Source: Ceratodon purpureus (lineage: Eukaryota > Streptophyta > Bryopsida > Pseudoditrichales > Ditrichaceae). Taken from it: 64,000 bases of DNA. Within the stretch, counting starts at the first letter, position 1. Every line of letters begins with the position of its first letter. The notes below the pieces were generated by a model. The model saw nothing but the letters and a program-made list of their open reading frames with translations. It searched no databases and was not told where the DNA came from. The stretch lies in NCBI GenBank assembly GCA_014871385.1, contig CM026426.1, positions 29,439,452 through 29,503,451 of the forward strand. Reading direction: 5' to 3'. Below, in pieces: positions 35,401-47,132 of the stretch. A program made the translations under genes and the position numbers.

Positions 35401-37085
35401 ACAAACTGGGCAAGCCCTGTAACCCTTGGTTTGTTGTCCGGAAATCAATCCATAAGCGGGAAAATCCGAAATTGTCCATAATAACAGGCCACGGAGGGTG
35501 AAGGACCTCTCCGCTTGATCTGCTGAAGCGTCCACGGCTGGTACGCCTCCCCAGAGGGCATGCAATCCTTCCAAAAGTGGCGCAATGAAAACATCTATGT
35601 TCTTGTCCGTTGGTGACTCCTTGCCCGAAATTAAAATGCTCAGGATGATGAAAAAGCATTTTGTAAGTAACCATGGCGGTAGATTGTAAATTATCAAGAG
35701 AACAGGCCACGTTGAATGTGATGTACTCCGAACCGAAAAAGGGTTCAGTCCATCAAGTGACAGTGCCATGCGCACGTTCCAGTTTTCCGCTTGGAATGTG
35801 GGATCTTTGACTCCAATGTGTCTCCAAGCGGGACTGTCGATTACGAAGTCCATTACGAGCTCGCCATCCCCGTTCGTGGTCACCCCGGGCTCTGAATGCC
35901 ACTTCAGAAGCTTTGCAATTGCAAGAGAGCCAAACATGCGCCTCAACCTCGGAATAAGGGGAAAGTGCCTTACAACCTTCGTCGGTGCTGTCTTCGTACC
36001 TTCATACAGATACAGAGAACACTACATCACGTTACACATGACACAAATTGTGTGACACATGACACAAACAATGCGTCTAATATGACAGAATGCATTCTTA
36101 ATGGTGACATAAAGTGCGTTTAAAATGACATAGAGTGAGTTACTCATGACATAAATTACGTTTCCAATGACATATACTGACTTACAGATGTAGAAAACTG
36201 AGTTGCAGATGACATAAGGTGCGTTACGGATAACACACACTGAAACTCCTTATGACATACACTACGTTACAAATGACACAGAGTACCTTCTCTGTATCTG
36301 CTTTTCCCGCAGCGGGGACATGATTCGCAGTCCGCGTGCTCACCACGAAATAGAACACAACCTGCAGGACAAGCATGTATAACATTGTACGCTAGTCCGA
36401 GTGCCTGCAGCATCATTTTTGCCTTGTAGTGCTTCGTAGGCAAGACGTTTCCTTTTGGAAGAAGCTCTCCTGAGAGATAATAAAGCAGCTCAGTTACAAA
36501 TGCATTGCTCACCCCATGCGTCATGCACAGTGTCATGATGACAACCACTGCTGAAATTAGGCTTACAGGACTACTTGGATACACTGGATGTGAGGCCTCC
36601 GAATATAGTAACTCCAACGCCTCGACTGTGCTATTTGCAAAGTCTGCTTCATCAGTGTCGTCGTTGGGCCTATTCTCGGAATCTTGCGCGATCTCCTGTA
36701 ATTCTTCAGCGGTTCGGAGAGCGTCCTCAAACTGCTTATGAACATCGTGGTGGCAAGGCGGATCATCACCCGTGTGTTCGGGTTCAAGATGCTCAAAAAC
36801 CTCTTCATTGCGGCCATAATTGTCTACCGTCCACTCCTCATCGCTGTGGTACCATGCTCCATCCTCCGGGTACCCCTCTGGGGGATCTCCTCCAATCATA
36901 GAGCGGTACAGAAACAGGTCGCGTCGATACGATTTCAGATGCTTAGTTATTGCTCGCACAGGCAAGCGTCGGCCTCTGTGACAGTACGTGCATGGGCATG
37001 ACCACCTCGTTATAGGAACCTCCCTGTTTGCAGCGAATTGAAGCTCGTGATGGTGAATTATCTCCTCAGTCGATCTCCACTTGCG
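32414..37085 (-). CDS. TNP2-type CACTA transposase, five exons
   Basis: The catalytic transposase of the element. Exon 1 (about 37085-36287) has the zinc-binding N-terminus CPCTYCHRGRR, an acidic linker, and ACPAGCVLFRGEHADCESCP with RCGKSRYRE. Exon 2 (35999-35107) has the Transposase_21 core (RMALSLDGLNPFSV, YNLPPWL, LRGLLLWTISDFPAYGLISG, KGYRACPVC). Exon 3 (34837-34483) has HTLDVMHCEKNLCENI and LKSHDFHILMQQ. Exon 4 (34064 to about 33500) is DUF4218 (LPVSLRNVNMNREVRTC, MCPMERYMKTLKNYVR). Exon 5 (33307-32414) is DUF4216 (ILELDYRRTC, GFLSVNFVNQYRAPLG, QQVFFATDDAPWKVV). The exon 1/2 junction keeps phase. One lesion is visible, a 1-base frame change in LFGE/RVETNF near 34752. Otherwise near-intact, implying a fairly young element. 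The exact start codon is uncertain. Confidence 0.92.
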
Positions 37086-37199
37086 TTTTCAACTGTGGAA
37101 CGCCATTTCTGCACAGGAGACCATCTGATAGATTAGGACGCGGACATCATGCAGCTAATGATGTTATTTACGCATCTGTAGTTCAGCGTAAGCTCCGTT

Positions 37200-37440
37200 T
37201 AGAGTCACAGTAGAACGCGTTTTAGAATGCGTTATATGCCGTTTCAGGTGACATAAAACATAACGCGCAAAGACGCTACAGAATCATATATTGCATTTCA
37301 TGTGACGTGACATGACGTCTTTGTAGATGTTACATTATGTCACAACACGTTTTCTATGACGGAAGCTGCGTGCAGCATGATACATATGACGTAGTCAAAT
37401 CATATATCCAAAGCGATATTGCCATTTCAGGGGCTCCGTA
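37200..37440. repeat. Internal cluster of the CACTA dispersed motif
   Basis: Repeats such as CGTTTTAGAATGCGTT, TTTCAGGTGACATAA and TTTCATGTGACG upstream of TNP2. The same motif family occurs at 36000-36285 (TNP2 intron 1), 38040-38160, 40900-41180, 43240-43430 and 44460-44660. Confidence 0.7.
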
Positions 37441-37964
37441 GACGACGGTACGTCTGCTGCCAGTAATGCCTATCACACACTGCGGATTTGATAGCTCTCC
37501 TACCGCTCATGAATCCAGCACTGTTTGGATCGGTCAACAGAGTAGTCTAATTTGTCCCAGCCTTTGTGATCTTCAAGGGTGATTGCTATATCAGTCTCCT
37601 GTGTTGCTGAAGACGTAGGTATTGGTGAACGCTTGGGCAACTGCGACACGTACATCTTCCCCTCCCCAACGGCACCAGCATATCAATTGGCCGTGCGTTT
37701 CATTGTCCTCGAAGCAATCGGTCTGATCATTTTCAGCTTCCAACTCGGACTTGCGATCCTTGGAATGTTCCTCAAACTGCGAAGTTCACAATATGGGCCT
37801 AATCCCAACGCATTCAAGGTACGCATGTTTTCCGCTTCACTGATCACAGCCCCTTCACTATCAGTGGGGATCAAATACTCATCTAGATTTGAGAGGATAA
37901 GGATCACTTCACGCTCTTCCGCACTCGGAATCCAAACTTCATATTCCCTTTCTGCCATTCCCAT
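37441..37964 (-). CDS. Short acidic ORF inside the CACTA element, possible TNP2 5' exon
   Basis: ATG 37964 (MGMAEREYEVWIPSAEER) leads through an acidic helical stretch (VILILSNLDEYLIPTDSEGA). Near 37780 a better-looking frame (EEHSKDRKSELEAENDQTD ... CRWGGEDVRVAVAQAF) takes over, and near 37560 another (LEDHKGWDKLDY). These changes suggest small introns or decay. It lies immediately 5' of TNP2 on the same strand and could be its first exons or a third element protein. No known domain. Confidence 0.3.
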
Positions 37965-38225
37965 ATTGCTTGTATCTTGCGCACATTTGAGGCATCTCTA
38001 TCTTTTTGGGTCGGCCATATCCTGAGGCTCATGTATTGTTTCAAGTGACGGCATATCACGTCTTAGTAGATTTTACAATACATTAGAACGCGTTTCCAAT
38101 GACGCAAAATGATGACGCAGCTCACGTCACAGTTGACATTACATCACGTTACAGGATATCACATAATCAGATCCAGTAGCGGTAGTGAATGCATCCATAA
38201 GATTGGTAAAAACGAGCATATCAAC

Positions 38226-39996
38226 GCAGCCTACGTCAACGTAGGCTGCAGCCAAAAAAGCTCAACTTAACCCACCCACTCTCAAATCATATTATACAAA
38301 TTGTGGAATTTAATAACCACCAATTTGCAGCATCCAAACAAAACTTTTAAGTGCCAACTAAAGCATTTCAACGAGCAAAACAACGCAGCCTACGTCAACG
38401 TAAGCTACAAGCAAAAATAAATAAAATGTATACTTATCCCACCCCCTCTAATCATAAAATATAAATTCTGAACCAATAATATACCAATATCTATACAGAA
38501 CTCAACCAAGCATATAAACGCAACATATCAACGCAACCATTGAGCTAATATAGTATTTGAACCCTCCTGAATCTCAAAATCTGCAGATTTCCAAGCTGAA
38601 AGAAGCATCATGCACGCAACCATATCAGCGACGGACGAGCATAGCAACCAACACAACCATATCAACGCAGCCTACGTTAACGTAGGCTGCAAGCAGAAAA
38701 CAATAAAATGCATATCATAAACCCCCCCCCCCCCCCCCCCTCAACTCATAAAAAAACAAAAGCTGAAATGCTACAAACGCTTCACTCACAAGTTCACAAC
38801 AAGCATATCAACGAAGCCTACGTTAACGTAGGCTGCAACTAGCCTAAAACAAAATGCATTCTCAACCCCCCTCCTCACAAACCCCCTTCTTAATTGAAGC
38901 TGAGAGAAGCACGTAAAATTGCCAACACCGAGCATATCAACGCAGCCTACGTTAACGTAGGCTGCAACCAGCCAAAATAATAAATAATAAAAAAATAAAA
39001 TAAAATAAAATAAAATGCAGCCTACGTTAACGTAGGCTCCAACCGTCTTGAAATGATATTTAACTCTTCCTCTCAAATCATAAAATAATGCGTATCCATA
39101 CATCCAAACGCATACCATATACTCCACCTAATCTACTCTCAATCACCACCTCTGCAGTAAGCATACCTGTGAATGCTTGCATGATGTGATAAGATGCATA
39201 ATTCCCAATGTTGAACCTGTCCTTTACAATAAGCTCTGTTCTACCTTAAGAATCAAACAGCTCACAAGCATTGAAAACCCTCGAAATCCCAATCACGCAC
39301 TCCCACAAGATTACACAAGTCTACACAACTTATCACAAGTTAAACGAGCGCTGCAGTAATCGATCAGCCAGAGACTGTACACAACACAAAGCTTAGAACT
39401 ATTCAAGGGGTATGAAAGAGCACACAAAGTAATACTAGACTATACATAATTCTACACCATCTTCTTCCCCAGCTCCATTACACTTTCTATATCTGATGAT
39501 ATGCTAACTCTGAAAGATATATCTGATGATTGTTCGCATTAACAATCTGAACCTAGCCGGCCTAGAATGGACTCTTATGTGCATTCACAGGCCACCTTCA
39601 CTCAAGAACCGGCCCCACTAACAACCGAGCGCATAATTTACAGAGATACCAATGATAATTAAAACTTACATAGACACCATATCTCCACGACATAGACACC
39701 ATATCATCGTAGCCTACGTGAACGTAGGCTGCACCCAGAATGGAATTCAATGTACTCTCAGACCCCCTATTAAAACCTGCGAAGTCCTGATCACCAGTCG
39801 GTCACACATGTTTCACATAACAACATTCGTAAGGGAGCTCGTTCTTGAAGCCAAGCAATTGCATGTCAAATATTCGGACTCTTCATGTAGAAAGTAGGTG
39901 GGACTGTGGCTGACCAAAACATGCCCGCTGATACAAAAGTAAACAAGCTTTCATGTAAACAAGAATTTGACGGCAGCCTACGTCAACGTAGGCTCC
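38226..39996. repeat. Array of eight palindromic 24-bp repeats
   Basis: The unit is GCAGCCTACGTT followed by its exact reverse complement. Copies start at 38226, 38385, 38667, 38813, 38942, 39017, 39709 and 39973. Those at 38667 and 38942 are perfect palindromes; the rest have one to four changes. Most are preceded by CATATCAACG or a close form and followed by an A-rich tract, a C-rich run (C19 at 38722-38740, C13 at 40026-40038) and ATCATAAA-type sequence. So the palindrome is the core of a larger diverged unit. The array fills the space between the divergent TNP2 and TNPA-like genes. Confidence 0.92.
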
Positions 39997-41318
39997 CTTC
40001 TCCATGACAAAAAAATGAAAGTCAACCCCCCCCCCCCCTCAAATAAAAAAACACAAATGCATTGTAATGTAGGCAGTAGGAGTATAGGCTATTACCTTGA
40101 CCTAGTCAATGAAATTTCCGACCATTACCAGAGACCACGAATGGTAAATAAAAGGGGGGAAGCACAGTAAAGTGAACCAAAAAAGTGCTTATCTTTTCAC
40201 CAATTTCAGCCCCTTCTGTAAACACTAGGGAAAGTGGGATCTATGTTATGCCGATGCAAGATTGAGTTTGGGATACGGAAAGTAGACTTGATCTTCTTCA
40301 ACTTTCTAAAGTTGCGAGAGTGGACATTGAGTTTACAATGGAAAACGGAGATGTCGAACTCGGGCAAAGTGAATGGACTCATTTGGAAAAGTGAACAAAA
40401 CGGTTTAGGATTTTGTCCGAAATCACTTTCAATTTCGCGGGGCCCTCCGTATGTTTAAAAGGTATCTTAAAATAGTCAATTCATATACTCATTGATTGAT
40501 TTAGGGTTCCAAAAGTATTGCAAGGATGCTTTTTAAGAGGGTCTTTTCTGCGATACTTTTTGTCACTTTTTTTTCACCAAACATTGTTTTTTAAATTGAA
40601 AAAAACATCACCTAAAGACAATAGAGGGCCCCAAATGAAGAAATCAAGACTTTGGAAAAGTTCATTTTCATCATTTAGAATTAGTGGTCAAATTTAGTTT
40701 CAATTCACGATGTTCTTTTTATAAAGGTGTGTGTCAGATACCTTATGACACCTTAGAAAGTGACTAAAATGCTCAAAAACTACACCAAAATCCTCAAAAT
40801 CAGCTTTGAGCCTTCAAAAACAGCACACTTCATATTCACTTGTTAGTGGTCTCATTTTGCACTTTGTGGTCCACTTTATTGTGCTCTCCTCCAAAACAGA
40901 CAGTAGATTGCATTACATCACGTCATTGTTGACATAACATCACATTACAGGTGACACTAAGTACGTCACAAATGACATTTCATCCCGTCACCAATGACAG
41001 ATGCGGTTGTCGCATATGACATTAAATGACGTTTAATTTGACATGACATTACGTCTTTGTTGACATTAAATCACGCTACATATGACATTAGATTTGGTTG
41101 TATCACGTTAAAAATGACAGATATAGAAATCATATCGCGTTAAAAAAGACGGTGCTCCTTGTTATAGATGACGCTATATTGTGTTAGAGACAACGTGTTA
41201 GCACATTCAAATCACAGCACGGAAGTAAGGGACATGTACCTGATTATTGCCGGCTGGTTTGAATGGCGCACGCCTATAGGGTCACCTACTGAAGAGCACT
41301 TATGGCAGCCGGATTACC
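39997..41318. other. CACTA interior between palindrome array and TNPA-like gene
   Basis: Non-coding and AT-rich to about 40890, then dispersed TGACA/ACGTTA motifs (40900-41180). It presumably holds the promoter of the plus-strand gene; no clear TATA box was identified. Confidence 0.45.
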
Positions 41319-44300
41319 ATGCATCATGCGGATCCGAACACAGATATGGCGGCGGCTTTGTTAACTCCGTCCTACGAGCAATTGCGTGATGCAATTGTGG
41401 ACGCAAACAGGAGGGAGGTGGAGCTGCAATTGAAGATGGCAGGTTTTGACCCCAACTTCGCATCGGGGTTGTGCCCCTCTCGTGCAGGTTCCTCGATCAG
41501 GTCCTCTGCTGCTCCAGCAGAAGCACCAAGTCGGAGAAAACGGCGTAGCTCATCCGTGGAGTCTAACTTCCAGCCGAGGCGAAGCTCGCGCCAACGTCTA
41601 TGGGTGGCGTACCAGGAGGGAGCGGAGGAAGCGACGCCCAAGCCTGCTTCAAGCCCCCGAACTGTAAGTAAACCTCAAATCCTATGCTATAGTTTTTGGG
41701 CTCCTTAATTCCTCTTCGCAGCATCTCAATTTGATAGAGAAACACGTTTCATATTACAATTGTATACTGTATGTTAGGTTCCTTTCATTGGGCAGTGACT
41801 TCTGGGTGATGATGGTACGATACTAGGGATTAGTGTCAGGTTCAAACTTCAGAGTCTTTGCCGCCATTTTCTGGAAGTTAGGTGGACGGCATTGTAAATT
41901 AAGGGTTGCAATTTTGTCTTCCTTGACAGAATCGCAAGAAGAGCCAAGAGGATTTTGCAGAGTAGAGGCAGCAATCCCCAAGGCCGGGCCTTAGGAGAAA
42001 TTACGTGTCGGTGGAGGCAATTCGAGCAGCGCTGCATTTGGTTGAAGCTCCGGGATTGGCGATGGAGGACGACTAGGAGGAACCCAGACGGAACGCCCAG
42101 GGTTGCAGCCGGAGCAAGATCAGATCGCCGAGGCGGGTGGAGACAAACTCGATGGAGCAAGAGGTGAGAGGATGCCCACCACGATCAAGAGGAGGGTCCG
42201 CTAGCGATGGGAGGGAATCTCCGGGGCCTGTTCGCAAGAAACCTGCAGGCGTCCTGAAGAGAATTCGCGGCATGGATACTAGACCATCGCAAGACGAGGA
42301 GGAAGACCTGACACCGCCAAGACGCTGGCGAGGTACCTCCGACGTCTCCTCTCCACTAGGGCGCTCTTCCGGGTCCCGCACCCCTGTTGCAATGGGGAGG
42401 ATACCCATGCGCGATTCACGGTCTGATTCACAGAGTTCGCAGCAGCTGCAGTCGGAGGAGGTTGCGTACAATGACGACATGGAGGAGTTGTACGGTGATG
42501 AAGATATGGAGGAGGAAGAGGACATGGAGGGATACGAAGAGGAAGATGATGGGGAGCCGAAGGAGCCGATGCGCATCAAACTGGATAGCCATGGCGTCCC
42601 TGTCGGCTCCCACGAACCCCTCTTGAATGCTTCCCTGCAGAAATTTGCACGCGCCCTAGATCCAACCGTGACACCGGGGTGGATGGGACAGCTAAAGGAG
42701 GCAAAGGCGAAACTGATCGCACGAGTATGCTCTGAGTTCAATTTCTATGGCGAAACCACAGAACTCAGTGAGAGATGGTTCAATTTGAGGATGTCCAGGT
42801 GCGTGGATGGGTGAAAGTCCAGATCAACAAGCTCATCAAGCTTGGACAAGGGAAGCCTCCAGATATTGCCACGCGCCATTGGGATAAGTTGGTGGAGATG
42901 CGGGAAGACCCAGCTGTACAAGAGAAGTCCCAGATTATGTCCAGCATCTCGCTTGGGAGGCCTTCGAAGTCTGGCACCGCGTGGAGCCAATCGATCGCTG
43001 CAGTGCCCGCGCAGGTAAGTCCTTTTATAGTACTTTATCTGTTGCGTTGTGGACATAAGACAAAGTGTTTGTATGTTGATACTCTTGGAGTGATGATTCT
43101 GCGTGCTTTGTGGTTTTGAGTTGGTTACTGTACATACTTTAATTTTGGATTTTGAAACGCACTTAATCTTTGACTCTTGTGGGATGTTTTTGAGAATAAG
43201 AAATGGTCCAAATGTTCAAATTCTTGTGTCCAGTGGTAGTGGGCTATATAGACTGCGTTTCTTCTAACGGGATATCACGACTCTTATGACACTATCTTCT
43301 GTTTCTTGTGACGTGATTCTGCCCTTCTAGTGGCGATCCAGTGTCGTTTCTTCTGATAGTCTTCCCTGTTCCATATGACGTGACTCCACGTTTCAAGTGA
43401 CATGAAACTGAGTTTCACCGCGGTGGGAGTAACATTTATATGGGTCAGTAAAGGTATGTTTCATGCTAATGTCGCATATGATGCACTGTTTCCGTCTTGG
43501 GTATCGATTTTTTTGCTTTATTAATTTCCGTGAAGTGGGAATCATGCGCAGAGCATAAGACTAGGACGACAGCCTTCAAAAGCGGAAGTCGCTGAAAGGT
43601 GAAGGCTATGAGACAGAAGGAGCTGGAAGACCGCATCAATGCAAGGAAGCAGAAGTCAAAAGGTGCTAAGGATGCGAGGATGGAGAAGATAGAAGCATTG
43701 TGTGCGGCCCAAGAGTCGAGGTTAAAGAAGGTCGAGGATATGCTCACGGAGTTAGACGCCAGTATGACTCGAGTGTCTACTCCACCACTTGTGGAGCCAT
43801 TGCTGCCCAAACACAAGACCACCAAGAAATCCGGGGGGAAACCACAGCCCAAGCAAGACAAGCGGCGGCCCGCTGACACAGTCGTCGTCACTCCAGAGTC
43901 GTTAAAGGCTGGTACGGGGCTCGCGGGTCCATCTCCGGATGACGGCATCACAACGGAGGAGGCTGTAGATGAGTGCACTATGGTAGCGGAGGGACCTAGA
44001 CCCGCATCCACCAAGACAAATGAGGAGTTCCATGACAATATCCGCACAACGCCGGATGAGAAGACTCATGCGAACACGGAACATGTAGATATGGTGGATG
44101 GAGCAGAAGATATGGCGGAAGATGGGATCGAGGATGGTGGCGGTCTGGAACAGGTGACCCAAAAACAGGATGTAGAGGCGGAGGCCTCAGAGGAGGAAGA
44201 CAACGACGGCTTGCCATCCCCGGATTTGCACAACAGCAGCGATAGAGTTCCAGCACCTTTGGAGGAAAAGGTTTCCTCACCAGAGGCGGATGAGCAAGAG

Positions 44301-45676
44301 GTAATCGACACGATTGCATCCCTCTCCGACCCGAAGTCGGCATCAAATCAGGTAGTATAAAGCATACGGTTTACTAGGCAGACCACAACGTTCTCTTCAT
44401 ATTCAATTTGTTAGGATAGCGTGTAGCATAATGTGCGCATTTCATTCACATAGGAAGTCGTATTGCTTGAAGTAGGATTGCGTTAAGAATGACATGAATT
44501 TACGTTTCCATGGACGGAAAACTTGGTCTCGGCTCATCCTAGCTTTGTTTCAAATGACGCACAATTGCGTCTTGAATGACAAAAATTTCCGTTTCCACTG
44601 ACATACGCACTTTGGTTCAAGTGACAGAGATAAACGTATTCATCCGTAACCGTTAACGTATTTGTGTTCCCATATGTGCTTTGTTGGCGTTGCAAAGACG
44701 GTTTGCTAAAGGATTGGCAGTCGAGTTGCTCAGTAGCGCTCATGACGACTCCTTCACCACTCTGGTTGGATGTGGAGTGCTACACGGCATGCCGTGAGAG
44801 TCTGTCCACTGCCAGCGTATAGAAGATGACGAGTTCTTGGTGCAGGTGACCACAAGTCTGAAGGACGACCACGATCTTGAGTGCCGACTTGAGGATGAAG
44901 GCATCCTGACCATGAACCAGGCAATTGGTTACTTCATTTGGTGGCCCGCGAGTGACCTAAGGCGTGCAGCCAGCGAAGGGATAGCACCGGCAGTGGAGGC
45001 AATGGGGGCCGTCCAAGGAGTAATGGCGGCAGTGGAGGCTACTGCAGGAGACCCTAAATCGGCAAGTACAGGAGACAACACCAGGGCAACAACGAGGGCG
45101 GCATCGAAGAAGCTGAAGTCCCTGCCACCGGAAAAGAAGGCGCCGTTGAAGAAAAAACAGACTGAGGAGGAGGCCGCAAATCCCAAAAAAATAGTTGCCT
45201 TTGAGGCAGTAGAGGTAAGTGGTCACTGTTGTGTTTTCCTGCATACCTTAGGGGGGGTTTCAATTGTAATTTGACCATCATTTTCTGTATAGACTTCTCT
45301 CTGTATTTGGTTGAGTTGCAGGTCTCGCCTGTTTGTTCACGGTGTCGCACGGTTCCCCTACGATCTGAAATGATCACTAGATCCCGTTTGGAGGCGTTGA
45401 CGCAGGCTATTGCTTTCCTATACCCTCGTGATGATGACTCAATTGTGTATACAAGGAGAAGCTAGGGGTTTGGAGAAGTCAGCGGTTCTGAAACCGGCAG
45501 GCCCCGTAAAGTGCTACAAAAAGGTACGTTCGAATCTACCCCTCATCTTAAAACCTCAGTCGTTCCGGTTTCCCATCTGGCAGCCCATGCTATGTTTTCT
45601 AATTGTTTGCTATGTGATTTGGAGTGTGCAGATTAAGAAGAACCCAACACAGGAAACCAGCATTAGCAAGAAGTAG
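41319..45676 (+). CDS. TNPA-like second CACTA gene, six proposed exons, with nonsense codons
   Basis: Proposed exons: 41319-41663 (ATG MHHADPNTDMAAALLTPS; donor AACT/GTAAGT), 41930-43014 (donor GCGCAG/GTAAGT), about 43550-44351, about 44750-45214 (donor GTAGAG/GTAAGT), 45322-45523 (donor AAAAAG/GTACGT) and 45632-45676. Exon 2 has an acidic block (EELYGDEDMEEEEDMEGYEE), then a segment like the plant transposase family Ptta/En/Spm (Transposase_24): WFNLRM ... PPDIATRHWDKLVEMRED. Exon 3 is a coiled coil (KIEALCAAQESRLKKVEDML). Exon 4 has LVGCGVLHGMP ... MNQAIGYFIWWPASDL, as in TNPA-like C-terminal domains. The last exon is lysine-rich. In-frame stops: TAG near 41967 and 42073, TGA near 43598, TGA near 44790; a frame change lies near 42800. 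TNPA binds subterminal repeats in En/Spm. Confidence 0.75.
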
Positions 45677-46620
45677 ATTGCAGCCATTTTTGTAGGAAAG
45701 TGATGGCTGTCTGGCGTCACTGTTGACGTTGTGGTTAGACACTACATCACGCTACTGTGTGTCATAATGGACGCTGTCCATGCGTCAATATAAAGATAGC
45801 TTTGTGTTTCATTTAATAGAAATTTGGAAATAGATGCCTCAAATGGTTGACATGGCCCACGTCACAGTACGTCTAAAGCCGTTTCAAGAAACACGTTATG
45901 ATATATTTTTTGTGTTTAGACGCGTCAACTTTGTCAAAGTATTTTGTCACATTTGACACAAAATTCTAATGGGGTGCATGAAATGCTTGTTTCCTCTTTC
46001 ATAATTCTGTGTCCACTGACGTCTCCGTAAACACGTTAAAATACTTAGCAAACCTCTTTATAAGCGTCTACTTTGACGTAATGTTGTATTTCTTTTGACA
46101 CAATATCTGAATTGGGTGCATGAAATAGATGTTTTCTTTAACATAATCCAATGTCTGAAAACGTCTCTATAAACGCGTAAAAGTACCCGTCACATTTGTT
46201 TATGCGTCACATCACTTCAAAGTTAACGTCCAGGACAAACCAGAAAAACACGTCACACTGCGTCTATGTTAGCAGAGAATAAAACCACATCAAAGATCAC
46301 GCCAGGTGTCAAAATCTTGGCCATATGTGCACCCAACTGACACTTCCGATTTTCGTGCCACATCAGCCAATTTTTCATCCATCCAGGAACGCGGGAAATG
46401 TCCACGTCACCCTCAAAGTTACTCACTCTGGGTAACTTCCATAATTTCAATTTGCGTCACTTTAGACGCAGCACGTTAACTCCTGTTAACTGGTTTAAAA
46501 TAAGGTTGATCAGCACTTCAAACCAAAGTGACGTCCGTGACCTTTTTGCCATTTTTGCGTCAAAAAAACTGTCCACGTTAAACTGCGTTAAACCGCGTTA
46601 AACGACGTCACTTTGGACAA
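45677..46620. repeat. Right subterminal region of the CACTA element
   Basis: Repeats of TGACGT, GTTTCAAG, ACGCGTTA and ACTGCGTTAAACCGCGTTA. The last 60 bases carry three TTAAAC-GCGTT units pointing at the right terminus, mirroring the left subterminal region. Confidence 0.75.
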
Positions 46621-46635
46621 TGTTCTATTCTTGTG

Positions 46636-47132
46636 TGGAGTATATAAAATACTTGCTCTAAGTAGCCGCATGTCCCTAAAGATTAGGCCTTATATACAAA
46701 TATGACATTTCCAGCGCCTAACAAAAATCACCAAGTACTATACAATATACAATAATGTACGGAATTCAATGACGGGACTTCTTATACATATATTGAATCT
46801 AGACTTCGACAGTAAGATACATGTTCAGAAATATGCTGTTAGGGAAATTGGACTTCATATACACTGAACAAGTCTAATTTGGCACAAAGATCACAATCAG
46901 AAGAATTCTAGCAACCTCACCAAGCATACAGTGTACAACCTTACGATCCAACAACATACTCGCTATAGTTCCTATAACAAACTTCTAGAACTCACCCAAT
47001 ATGGAACAACCGCATACTACATTCTAGGACTCCATAGTACATAAGCACTCAAATTCCTACAAAGCACAACAATGACTCAACACCCTAAACCACATATCCA
47101 GAATGTCAAAAATTAAATGTAAATGAACTTAC
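46636..47132. other. Host-gene intron remainder right of the CACTA element
   Basis: AT-rich. With 31399-31445 it makes up the original intron. Removing the element and one TGG copy leaves about 540 bases. Confidence 0.6.

Larger units (their letters stand above)
31446..46635. mobile_element. CACTA (En/Spm) transposon, 15,190 bp, with TIR and TSD
   Basis: The left end is CACTAGAGCAGAACA (31446-31460). The right end is TGTTCTATTCTTGTG (46621-46635), which inverted matches the left in 12 of 15 positions. Both ends are followed inward by TGTCC. The 3 bases outside each end are TGG (31443-31445 and 46636-46638), the 3-bp target duplication expected of CACTA elements. Inside are a TNP2 transposase gene (minus), a TNPA-like gene (plus), a central palindrome array and many copies of a TGACA/ACGTTT-type motif. 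It sits in an intron of a minus-strand host gene. One right-end base departs from the canonical CACTA. Confidence 0.9.

Noticed and set aside
38786-39127. Repeated translated string AYVNVGC in ORFs around 38.8-40.0 kb.
   Set aside because: It is the translation of the palindromic repeat on either strand, not a protein motif.
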